Shown here: in pieces, positions 1 to 7,552 of the stretch
How positions within the stretch are numbered: position 1 is the stretch's first letter
Layout of the letters: every line of letters starts with the position of its first letter
DNA from: Mycobacterium asiaticum DSM 44297
GTDB lineage: Bacteria > Actinomycetota > Actinomycetes > Mycobacteriales > Mycobacteriaceae
DNA length: 44,295 nt
Direction: 5' to 3'
NCBI RefSeq assembly: GCF_000613245.1
Contig: NZ_HG964937.1
Coordinates: 845,714 to 890,008, forward strand
Translations under genes and position numbers: made by a program
The notes under the pieces: generated by a model
Databases searched by the model: none
What the model saw: only the letters and a program-made list of their open reading frames with translations
What the model was told of the DNA's origin: nothing

Positions 1-384
1 TCGAATGTTCCACTTGAATGTCCCCGGCTGTTTACCGTCGGCGTCGGTCGCCTTGGTGAGCTCGGCGTAGAGCGGGTGGCGGTCGTCGCCGTTGACGTCG
101 GTCTTCGCCAGCAGGGGGAAGGTCACTCCGTAGGTCGTCGAGCAGAACGTCTGGATCTCTTCGGCGGTGCCTGGCTCCTGGCCCATGAATTGATTGCACG
201 GGACGCCCACGACCGTCAGGCCGCGGTCGCCATACTCCTTGGCGAGCTTCTCCAATCCGGCGTACTGCGGGGTGAGTCCGCACTTGGAGGCGACGTTCAC
301 GACAAGCGTTGCGCCGCTGGATAGTTCGGCCAGCGTGGCCGGCTTGCCGTCGAGCGTGGTCAGGGGGATGTCTTTGATGGTCAC
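1..384 (-). CDS. Glutathione peroxidase family protein (3' end outside window)
   Basis: Thiol peroxidase of the glutathione peroxidase fold, expected to reduce peroxides in the cytoplasm, in mycobacteria probably with thioredoxin or another thiol as donor. The visible 128 codons contain the catalytic motif VNVASKCGLTPQY with a Cys rather than a selenocysteine, then the conserved CNQF segment and, at the window edge, the KWNI that supplies the active-site Trp and Asn. About 30 C-terminal residues are missing because the window starts inside the gene. The start is taken as GTG at 384, giving VTIKDIPLTTLDG, the usual N-terminus of the family. It is divergent from the TPM-domain gene, with 61 bases between the starts. 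Confidence 0.9.
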   Translation of the reverse strand, partial: MTIKDIPLTTLDGKPATLAELSSGATLVVNVASKCGLTPQYAGLEKLAKEYGDRGLTVVGVPCNQFMGQEPGTAEEIQTFCSTTYGVTFPLLAKTDVNGDDRHPLYAELTKATDADGKQPGTFKWNIR

Positions 385-445
385 GCCGGTGACGCTAACA
401 CTGCTCGGGTCCGCTACGCGGCCGGGCGTCGCGGTAAATTGCCCT

Positions 446-1324
446 ATGCGGATTGTTCGCTTGTTCGGTGTGCTTTTAACGACCCTGACGACGCTGGCGA
501 CGGCATTGCTGCTGGCTATCCCGGTCGACGCGCAGCCGCCCGGCAAGCTCGCCGACCACATCACCGACAACAATCACGTGCTGACCGATTCCGGCCGGGC
601 GGCGGTCAGCTCGGCGATCGACCGGCTCTACCGCGACCGGCACATTCAACTGTGGGTGGCCTACGTCGATAACTTCTCCCGGTTCAAACCGGAGAACTGG
701 GCCGACCGCACCCGCAGCGCGAGCGGCATGGGTGACCACGACGCGCTGCTCGCCGTGGCCACCAACAGCAAGGCGTACACGTTCACCCTGCCGAAGGGCC
801 TCAGCGCAGACGAGGTGAACAGCCTGCAGCGCAACCAGATTGAGCCCGCGGTGAACGCCAAAGACTGGACCGCAGCCGCGGTCGCCACCGCTGACGCGTT
901 GAACACGTCAGCGAGCGCGCCATCGCGGAGCTGGCTGCCTGTTCTGATCGCAGTGGTCGCCGCCGTGCTGCTATTGGTCCTGATCCTCCTGCTGGTGCGA
1001 GCGCGCCGCCGCCGCCGGACGCCGGGCCGCGGTCCCGGCGACGCACACATCGAAGGTGCCGATCTTCCGCTCGACCAGGCGTTGGCCAGGGCGGATGCCC
1101 GACTCCACCAGATTTCCGACTACATCACCAGGCATCGCAAAAGTATCGGCGCCGAGGCTCAGAAGCAGTTCGACGAGGCGAAACGGCAGCTAGGGGCGGC
1201 GCACGACAAGCAAGGGGCCAACCCAGCCGACGCGATCGCTCATGCCAATGCGGCGTCGACGCTGGCCGCGAAGGCGCAGACGCTGGCGAACGCGGACGTG
1301 CTCAAGGCCCACCGCGGCAAGTAG
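446..1324 (+). CDS. TPM-domain membrane protein
   Basis: A 292-residue envelope protein. It has an N-terminal hydrophobic signal or anchor (about residues 4-28, ending in DAQ), then a TPM (TPM_phosphatase/Psb32-type) domain marked by the LADHITDNNHVLTDSG segment and the DALLAVATNSKAYTFTLPKG core. A second transmembrane helix lies near residues 168-190, followed by a run of arginines and a soluble helical tail rich in Ala, Lys and Gln. The start is ATG 446, because the longer open frame runs back over the divergent peroxidase. It resembles the N-terminal part of longer mycobacterial TPM proteins, which are about twice this length. It converges on the kinase gene, with 6 bases between stops. 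Its biochemical role is unknown. Confidence 0.82.
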   Translation: MRIVRLFGVLLTTLTTLATALLLAIPVDAQPPGKLADHITDNNHVLTDSGRAAVSSAIDRLYRDRHIQLWVAYVDNFSRFKPENWADRTRSASGMGDHDALLAVATNSKAYTFTLPKGLSADEVNSLQRNQIEPAVNAKDWTAAAVATADALNTSASAPSRSWLPVLIAVVAAVLLLVLILLLVRARRRRRTPGRGPGDAHIEGADLPLDQALARADARLHQISDYITRHRKSIGAEAQKQFDEAKRQLGAAHDKQGANPADAIAHANAASTLAAKAQTLANADVLKAHRGK

Positions 1325-1330
1325 CTGCCG

Positions 1331-2902
1331 TCAGTTGTATTTTGTGCTCCCCGCGATCGGATGCGTGGTGCTGATCAACTTGGCGATGCAATGGTCCCGG
1401 TCGAATCCCTTGCTCTTGCACCAGTTCAAAGCGCCTTGGGGATCGAGGAATGTGGTGCCGGCAATGGTCACCCAATAGTCCGGCTCGGAGAATGTCGACC
1501 AGTCGCCCGACCACAACAGCTTCGCGTTGTACAGCTGGCGCAGCCGCAGGTGCTCCTGCAGCGCCATCGCGTTGTCCCACCGGACGCCGCCTTCGATGGT
1601 GCCAGGGCGCTTGGAACTAAGTTGGGGAACCCAGCGGCCGACGGCCTGCGTCGCAACTACAGAGCGATCGTTGTTCACGTACTGCCGCAATTGCTGTTCG
1701 GCATCAGGCGCCGCCGCTGACGTGGTCGGTGGCACAGCCACCGTACGGGTGGTCGAGGGCGTCGTCGTTTGGTAGGTCGGCTCGGCGGCGGTCTCGTGCG
1801 TGGTCTGGTAGGTCGGGGGTCCGGGGGTGGGGTAGGCGACCGTCGTAGGAGACGGGTCGTTATCGGGCTTCTGGTTCGCCACGAATGCCACCACGAGAAC
1901 GATGACGACGACCACGAGCGCCGCCGCGACTGCGATTAGCGTCGGCACCAGGTACTTGCGCGAGTCGTCATCGTGGTGCGGCGGAGCCGTTGGCGGGCTA
2001 GGGAAGTGGTAGTGCTGATGCCCGTCCGGGGGCGGATTGTGCGGCGCAAAAATCGTATCCGCGCTCGCCGCTGCCGATTGGCCCGCGGACAACGCTCGCT
2101 TGGCGGCCCGCGCCAGCGCGCCTGCGCTGCCATAGCGGTCGTCAGGATCCTTGGCCATACCCCGGGCGATCACCTCGTCGAGCGCAGCGGGTAGGCCCGG
2201 TCGCACTGCGCTCGGCCGTGGCGGCAGCGACGACAGGTGTCCGGCAATGACCTGTTGGTGGCCACCGGCGAACGGCTGATGACCGGTCAGTGCTTCGTAG
2301 AGCACGCACGCCAGCGCGTAGACATCGACCGCCGCGGTGGCAGGCTGATTGCTGTTCAGGCGTTCGGGTGCCATGTACGCGAAGCTGCCGACCTGGTAGC
2401 CCGTCATCGTCAGGTGCGTTTCGCCCCGCGCCTCGGCGATGCCGAAGTCGACCAGGTAGGCGAAATCGTCGGGCGTGACGATGATGTTCTGCGGTTTGAC
2501 GTCGCGGTGGATCAACCCGTTGGCGTGCGCAGCGTCGAGTGCGGCGGCGACCTGGCGGATGATATCGATCGCCCGTTCGGGTGTGAGCGGCTGCCGTTCC
2601 AGAATCTCGTGCAGCGTCTGACCGTTGACCAGTCGCATGTCGATGTACAGCGTGTGGTCGATCTCGCCCCAGTCGTGGATCGGAATGACATGTGGCTCTT
2701 GCAGAATGGCCGCCGCGTGCGACTCGCGCAGGAAGCGCTCACGGAACGTGTCGTCATCCGCGAACTGCTCGGTGAGCACCTTCAGCGCCACGGCTCTGCG
2801 CTTGTCGGTGTCGAACGCCTCGTACACCTCGCCCATGCCACCCCTGCCGAGCAGCCGGCTCACCTCATATTTGCCGAACGTTCCGCCGACGAGCGATTTC
2901 AT
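1331..2902 (-). CDS. Receptor-type Ser/Thr protein kinase, PknE-like
   Basis: Membrane-bound eukaryotic-like Ser/Thr kinase of 523 residues. The kinase domain spans about residues 11-270: glycine loop LGRGGMGEV, ATP-binding Lys41 in AVALKVL, catalytic loop HRDVKPQN at 132-139, DFG at 152-154 and APE at 178-180. A His/Pro-rich juxtamembrane linker follows, then one transmembrane helix (about 317-343) and a Thr/Pro-rich extracellular stalk. The roughly 130-residue C-terminal extracellular domain is rich in Trp and carries a Cys pair in its last 40 residues. It has neither PASTA repeats nor a thioredoxin-like domain, so the ectodomain differs from PknB and from M. tuberculosis PknE even though the kinase domain resembles PknE. 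A strong AGGAGG ribosome site precedes the ATG. Confidence 0.92.
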   Translation of the reverse strand: MKSLVGGTFGKYEVSRLLGRGGMGEVYEAFDTDKRRAVALKVLTEQFADDDTFRERFLRESHAAAILQEPHVIPIHDWGEIDHTLYIDMRLVNGQTLHEILERQPLTPERAIDIIRQVAAALDAAHANGLIHRDVKPQNIIVTPDDFAYLVDFGIAEARGETHLTMTGYQVGSFAYMAPERLNSNQPATAAVDVYALACVLYEALTGHQPFAGGHQQVIAGHLSSLPPRPSAVRPGLPAALDEVIARGMAKDPDDRYGSAGALARAAKRALSAGQSAAASADTIFAPHNPPPDGHQHYHFPSPPTAPPHHDDDSRKYLVPTLIAVAAALVVVVIVLVVAFVANQKPDNDPSPTTVAYPTPGPPTYQTTHETAAEPTYQTTTPSTTRTVAVPPTTSAAAPDAEQQLRQYVNNDRSVVATQAVGRWVPQLSSKRPGTIEGGVRWDNAMALQEHLRLRQLYNAKLLWSGDWSTFSEPDYWVTIAGTTFLDPQGALNWCKSKGFDRDHCIAKLISTTHPIAGSTKYN

Positions 2903-3056
2903 GCCATTTCCTCCTGTCGGTCAGTATGAGCCGGGGGTATGACACGCTGCAGGCGTTTGCCGAGGCGATTTGGTCACGGGGCGAAGACGAACCGTTGCGG
3001 CCCTGAGCCTTTCGTGACGGAAGTGACTGACGTGGGTCATGTGGCAGCAGGGACAA

Positions 3057-3659
3057 TTACGGCTCGCGCGCCCCACTGATTCCGTGCCGCTTCCGCGCAC
3101 CGCGCGGCACAGTCAAGTTAGCGAATGGCAACGGCACGTCGGGGTCGCAGAGGGCCGCACGCGCCGACGCGGACACCCCGCTCGCAAACGTGTCGAGCAT
3201 TGCGCGTTCGGCGGCGTCGACCGATGCGCACCGCGCGTAGTGCACCCACAGCTGGTCTAGGTTGGCCAGGGTCTTCAGCGGCCAACCGCCGGCATGAGGT
3301 TTGCGGGCGCCGAGCGGCGTCTTGTAGTACTGCCGCACCCGCTTGGCAACTGATGTCCCCGCCAGCCCGATGTACAGAACCGTCTCGTCGGCCAGCCACA
3401 TCGAAGCAAGGCGGTCGGCGAGCGTGACAGTATCGGGGCGCCGGCCGTCCAGCAGGAGCTCGGGGCGGACGTCGAGCAACTGCTGCACAGCGGCGGCTGA
3501 AACCGGGCAAACCGGCTGTGTAACAATCTCATTCGGCGCTTCGGCGAGCGCGACAAGGTATACGCCTGGTCCATCGAGCTGCACCCGTTGGTGCCATCGA
3601 GCCGCTCCGGCCCAGCTGAGTTGGACAGCCCGCAAAAGACTTTCGACGGTTGACGGCAT
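3057..3659 (-). CDS. GIY-YIG-like hypothetical protein
   Basis: A 200-residue soluble protein with no signal peptide. It contains GVYLVAL near residue 32 and VLYIGLAG near residue 93, followed by SVAKRVRQYYKT. This spacing of a GVY and a YIG motif with a following basic helix recalls the GIY-YIG nuclease fold with an insertion between the two strands. A Glu in AAERAML further on could be the metal ligand. I am not certain of catalysis and would call it GIY-YIG-like. It stands alone between the kinase and a small secreted protein, both on the same strand. The start is ATG 3659. Confidence 0.65.
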   Translation of the reverse strand: MPSTVESLLRAVQLSWAGAARWHQRVQLDGPGVYLVALAEAPNEIVTQPVCPVSAAAVQQLLDVRPELLLDGRRPDTVTLADRLASMWLADETVLYIGLAGTSVAKRVRQYYKTPLGARKPHAGGWPLKTLANLDQLWVHYARCASVDAAERAMLDTFASGVSASARAALCDPDVPLPFANLTVPRGARKRHGISGAREP

Positions 3660-3707
3660 GCCTATGGGCCAGCCGCCTGGCGTCGATTCACGGCACCAAC
3701 GATACCG

Positions 3708-4010
3708 TCACGGTTGATAGAAGCGAGCGCACTCCGGTGTCCACAGAACGCCGCTTTCTCGTTGCGCCTTGCAGTACGCGATCATGTCCTCGACGGCGCC
3801 GGGTTCATCTTCTCCGCAAGTGTGATTCAGCAAGCATGGGTCTTCTGGTGTAGCAGTAACCGAAGCAGGCTGGTTGGTAAAGGTATCGGCCGCACCGGCA
3901 CCGATGCTGACCGCCAAGCCAGCGGACACAGCGAGCACCCAGATTAACCGCGTTGAACGGCGTGCGATGCCAGTCCGGGATGCCGTACATGCCGACAATT
4001 GTTTGATCAT
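3708..4010 (-). CDS. Small secreted protein, unknown function
   Basis: A 100-residue protein with a basic N-terminus (TASRTGIARRSTR), a hydrophobic signal core (LIWVLAVSAGLAVSI) and a likely cleavage after GAGAA, near residue 41. The mature part is about 60 residues with four cysteines (CLLNHTC, YCKAQ, ECARFY), which could form two disulfides in the periplasm or outside the cell. I do not recognise the family. The gene starts at ATG 4010 and follows the 269-base gap behind the antiporter gene. Small Cys-containing secreted proteins of this kind are frequent in mycobacteria. Confidence 0.6.
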   Translation of the reverse strand: MIKQLSACTASRTGIARRSTRLIWVLAVSAGLAVSIGAGAADTFTNQPASVTATPEDPCLLNHTCGEDEPGAVEDMIAYCKAQRESGVLWTPECARFYQP

Positions 4011-4279
4011 CTACCACTCCTTTCATAGCTGGCGGCTCATTATGGCAAGTAATCCGGGTTGTCGCCTGTTGAGAGATACCGGCGGTCGCGCGTTGGCAGC
4101 CAGCCAACTGGTCAGTATGCCGAAAATTCGTGAATTACCTTGCAGCACAAACCTACTCAAAGCGTAATCGACTCGACGCCGGTCCGGTTGCGGGATCGAC
4201 GATCCCGGGGGCGGTCAGCTTGCCGAGTGTCAACTGTGGTGCCGACGCGGGCAGTTGCCGGTGTGTACGGTTAGCTGCG
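4011..4279. other. Intergenic gap without recognised gene
   Basis: This 269-base gap lies between the small secreted protein gene and the 3' end of the antiporter gene. Open frames crossing it are frames opposite the antiporter. I see no convincing coding signal, repeat or RNA gene. It should hold the promoter of the secreted protein gene. Confidence 0.5.
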
Positions 4280-5569
4280 TCAGCCCGCGACTGCGGCCGC
4301 GCTTTCCGGGCTCGACGCCAAATCGGCGGGTGGGTCTTCGACGCGGTGCCTACCGTAGACGAACTCGAATATCGGCGTAGCCATCAACGTCGTCACGATG
4401 GCTACCAACACCAGGATGGTGAAAAGCGTCGGGGTGATGATGCCCGCTTGCAACCCGATGTTGAGGAGGATGAGTTCGATCAGTCCGCGCGCGTTCATCA
4501 GCGACCCGAGAGCGACCGATTCGCGGAACGGAACCTTCTTCAGGCGCGCCGCCAGCGTGCAGGCGACGCCCTTGCCGGCGATCGAGACAACGAGTATTCC
4601 CGCGGTCACCGCCCACAATGTCGGACTGTTCAGCAAGCCGATCTGGGTGTTCAACCCCGAGTAGACGAAGAACAACGGCAACAGAAAAGTCGTGACGAGG
4701 GGCTCCAATTTGGCGGTGAGCTGTTCGGCGAAAAAGCCCGACGGCATCGCGACGCCGAGGATGAACGAGCCGAAGATCGCATAGATGCCGATGGTGTCCG
4801 TGAACCACGCGCAGGTCATGAGCAGAATGAGCACGGTGCTGAGCACCGCCGGGGTGATCGCGTTGCGTCGTTCGGAAATCGTGCCTAGGACATTTAACGG
4901 CTTTCGCCCGAGCGTCAACAGCAGGACGCTGTATACAAGCCCACCCACAATCGCGGTGGCGGCCAGGGCGGGATTACCCCGGTGGATTGCCAGCACTATC
5001 GCCAGGATGCACCAGGACAGCGCATCGTCAGCCGCACCGCACGCCAACGCGAGCGTGCCCAACGGTGTTCCGGATAGCCGTTGTTCGAAAATGATCCGGG
5101 CCAGCATCGGAAACGCGGTGGTCGCGATCGATGCCCCGAGGAACATCATTGCCATGACGAGTGTGACGCTCTTGTCGAAATAGGTGCCGGCCGACAATAG
5201 CGGCACAGCCAACAGCGCCCCTAGCGCAAGCGGCGTGACAATGCCGGCAGTCGAGACGGCGACGGCCGTACCCGCGCGATGCTTGATCAGGTTGACATCG
5301 AAGTTCAGCCCGATGAGGAACATGTAGAGCACCAGGCCGATCTGCGCGGCGGTGTACAAGACGGTGTTCGCCTGTCCCGGCGGAAACAACTGGTGCTGGA
5401 TGTCTGGCGCGAAGCGGCCCAGCAGCGAGGGGCCCAACAGCACGCCGGCAATCATCTCGCCGACAACCTGCGGTTGTCCGACACGCTTGGCCAGAAACCC
5501 GACCAGGCGGCACGCCCCGAGGATCACAGCCAGCTCGAGGAAGAAATGAACAGCGGTTGCTGCGGGCAT
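4280..5569 (-). CDS. CPA2-type monovalent cation/proton antiporter
   Basis: Integral membrane exchanger of Na+ or K+ for H+, 429 residues with about 12 predicted hydrophobic helices. Family markers are the early VGFLAKRVGQPQVVGEMIAG segment with LLGPSLLG, the TAFPMLARII helix, and GAADDALSWCILA, whose adjacent Asp residues match the ion-binding aspartates of the Kef/NapA (CPA2) family. The NARGLIELILL helix near residue 350 is also typical. There is no C-terminal TrkA-N domain, so it is a simple antiporter rather than a KefC-type gated channel. The start is ATG 5569. It is divergent from the halogenase-like gene across 165 bases. Confidence 0.9.
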   Translation of the reverse strand: MPAATAVHFFLELAVILGACRLVGFLAKRVGQPQVVGEMIAGVLLGPSLLGRFAPDIQHQLFPPGQANTVLYTAAQIGLVLYMFLIGLNFDVNLIKHRAGTAVAVSTAGIVTPLALGALLAVPLLSAGTYFDKSVTLVMAMMFLGASIATTAFPMLARIIFEQRLSGTPLGTLALACGAADDALSWCILAIVLAIHRGNPALAATAIVGGLVYSVLLLTLGRKPLNVLGTISERRNAITPAVLSTVLILLMTCAWFTDTIGIYAIFGSFILGVAMPSGFFAEQLTAKLEPLVTTFLLPLFFVYSGLNTQIGLLNSPTLWAVTAGILVVSIAGKGVACTLAARLKKVPFRESVALGSLMNARGLIELILLNIGLQAGIITPTLFTILVLVAIVTTLMATPIFEFVYGRHRVEDPPADLASSPESAAAVAG

Positions 5570-5687
5570 GCTGCGGTCCTCAGGTTCGATGTTCGGCTAA
5601 AGGGGGGTATCACCGGCTTCTCGGACGTCCTTGCCACCGGTCTTGGTCCTAGCCTCGCCGCTTGCTGGAGATCATTTCGTGTAATCT

Positions 5688-5702
5688 ACTTAAATATTAA
5701 GT
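5688..5702. promoter_or_regulatory. AT-rich perfect palindrome, candidate operator of the halogenase/PKS operon
   Basis: ACTTAA-ATA-TTAAGT is a perfect inverted repeat with a 3-base centre, 32 bases before the GTG start at 5735. It is very AT-rich in GC-rich surroundings, and TAAATATT within it could also act as a -10 element. The size and symmetry suit a dimeric helix-turn-helix repressor (TetR, MarR or PadR type). No such regulator gene is adjacent, so the binding protein is not identified. Confidence 0.6.
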
Positions 5703-5734
5703 AACTGTGCTAATCCAGAGCGCGAGGGGGATCT

Positions 5735-7495
5735 GTGGACGTAAGAGCGCAGCTCTCGGCGCTGAGCCTGGAAGCCAGGCAGACGCTTGCTCAACGGATA
5801 AAAGCGCAGTTGGCGGAGTCTGACGGTGCCGAGCACGACGTCGCCATCGTCGGTGGTGGCGTGGCTGCGTTGACCCTGGCTTTGGAGATCTCGTCGGCGC
5901 GACCGCAAACTCGACTGCTCATCGTCGAGCCCAACCCGCGTCCGGTACCGGAGATCACGCACACCGTTGGGGAGTCGACAGTCGAGATTTCCGCGCACTA
6001 CCTGCGCGATCGGCTGGGACTGAAAGACCATCTGCACAACGCGCAGCTTCGCAAGATGGGGCTACGGATGTTTTTCTCCCACGAAGGGAACACCGATATC
6101 GCCCAGCGCTTGGAGCTCGGCAGCTCCACCTTCACAAAACAGGTGACCTATCAGATCGACCGCGGCAGATTAGAGAACGAACTCAATGAGCGTTGCCTCG
6201 CCGCCGGCGTCACAATCGTCTCCGGACGGGTGCGATCAGTCGACTTCGGCCAGGGAACCCGTCCCCACACCATTACCCTGCAAAGCGGCGACGCCACCAC
6301 CCACACCACCGCCCGTTGGGTGGTTGACGCATCGGGGCGAAACCGTGCTCTGCCGCGCCAGCTGGAGCTCAAGCGCTCCAACGACCACAACTGCAATGCC
6401 GTCTGGTTTCGAGTCGCGACGGATATCGACGTCGGGCAGTGGAGCGATGACCCGGCCTGGGAAGCGCGCCTGGCCGAGGGCGACCGGTCGCTGTCCACCA
6501 ATCACTTGATGGGCCAAGGATATTGGGTTTGGCTTATCCGCCTGGCCTCCGGCGCCACAAGCGTAGGTATCGTCGCCGACCCCGCGTTCCATGCCTTCGA
6601 GGACTTCAACACTTTGGCCAGGGCCAAATCATGGCTGTGGGAGCATGAACCGCAATGCGCCACGGTGGTGGCCGAGCATGACCACCTGATCAAAGACTTC
6701 CGGGTGATGAAGAATTACAGCCACGGCGTCGCGAAGGTGTATGACGGTCGTGAGCGGTGGTGTGTCACGGGTGACGCAGCGGTCTTTCTGGACCCGTTGT
6801 ACTCGTCCGGTCTGGATCTGATCGCGATCGGCAACGGCCTCATCACCGACATGATCAGCCGCGAACTCGACGGCGAAGACGTGGCCGCGCGATCAGGGAT
6901 AAGCGACTCGCTGTTTCGTTCGCTCACCGATATGTGGCTCGCCGTGTACTGCCACCAGTACGTCTTGATGGGCTCGCCGGCGGTGATGTCTGCGAAGGTC
7001 ATCTGGGACATCGCCTTCTACTGGGGATTTCTGGGGTTGCTGTACAGCAACGGCCGGTTCGTCAGTGTCGCCGACGATCCTGGCGTGGTGCCGCACCTGG
7101 AGGGACTCATCGCACTGAGTAACCGGATGCAGAAGTTCTTCCGCGAGTGGGCAGCGGTCGAGAGTTCCCGCCCCTCAGCAGGTTTCGTCGACCTGTACTC
7201 ACCGCTGAACTTCATGGTGCAGTTGCACGCCGTGATGATCGGTACGGCTTCCGACTTCACCGCCCAGTTCCATGCCAACGCCCGACTGCTGCGACAGATC
7301 GCGGGACAGTTGGCCGAGACCGTGATCGCCGAGAAACGGAACAGGTTCTCCGACGACGATGTCATGCGCCAGGTGCAGGCCTGGCAACGTGATTCGTTCT
7401 TGCAAGAACTCCGATCCATCTACCGCCGGGAACAGACCACCAACCCGATCAGCCACCACTGGATCGTCGACAGCACCGCTCCTGCACTCAGTTGA
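5735..7495 (+). CDS. Flavin-dependent halogenase-like monooxygenase
   Basis: FAD-dependent enzyme of 586 residues in the tryptophan-halogenase superfamily, expected to halogenate or hydroxylate a substrate, probably the product of the adjacent PKS. Visible motifs are the FAD-binding VAIVGGGVAAL (37-47), VGEST (78-82), DASGRN (198-203), GDAAVFLDPLYSSG (346-359), and Lys107 in LRKMGLRMFF, near where halogenases keep the lysine that carries chlorine. The diagnostic WxWxIP motif appears as WVWLIR (264-269), with Arg replacing Pro, so hydroxylation or epoxidation cannot be excluded. An unusual N-terminal helix (about residues 5-27, LSALSLEARQTLAQR) precedes the Rossmann fold. The GTG start has a GAGGGGG ribosome site 4 bases upstream. 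It is first in the operon, 57 bases before the PKS. Confidence 0.85.
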   Translation: MDVRAQLSALSLEARQTLAQRIKAQLAESDGAEHDVAIVGGGVAALTLALEISSARPQTRLLIVEPNPRPVPEITHTVGESTVEISAHYLRDRLGLKDHLHNAQLRKMGLRMFFSHEGNTDIAQRLELGSSTFTKQVTYQIDRGRLENELNERCLAAGVTIVSGRVRSVDFGQGTRPHTITLQSGDATTHTTARWVVDASGRNRALPRQLELKRSNDHNCNAVWFRVATDIDVGQWSDDPAWEARLAEGDRSLSTNHLMGQGYWVWLIRLASGATSVGIVADPAFHAFEDFNTLARAKSWLWEHEPQCATVVAEHDHLIKDFRVMKNYSHGVAKVYDGRERWCVTGDAAVFLDPLYSSGLDLIAIGNGLITDMISRELDGEDVAARSGISDSLFRSLTDMWLAVYCHQYVLMGSPAVMSAKVIWDIAFYWGFLGLLYSNGRFVSVADDPGVVPHLEGLIALSNRMQKFFREWAAVESSRPSAGFVDLYSPLNFMVQLHAVMIGTASDFTAQFHANARLLRQIAGQLAETVIAEKRNRFSDDDVMRQVQAWQRDSFLQELRSIYRREQTTNPISHHWIVDSTAPALS

Positions 7496-7552
7496 GACAC
7501 CAGGATTCACGCGACATGGCGCCGGGGAACGCAACAGCTTGTTGAGAAAGGG

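Noticed and set aside
2237..2929. A 230-codon open frame opposite the receptor kinase
   Set aside because: It mirrors the kinase coding sequence, has no recognisable domain and follows from the GC-rich third positions of the real gene.
4130..4888. A 252-codon open frame opposite the antiporter gene
   Set aside because: Its translation is rich in Arg, Asp and Gln with no motif, and it lies almost fully over the antiporter coding strand.
5735..7495. Naming the flavoenzyme a tryptophan 7-halogenase
   Set aside because: The WxWxIP motif is altered and the PKS context points to a polyketide substrate rather than free tryptophan.
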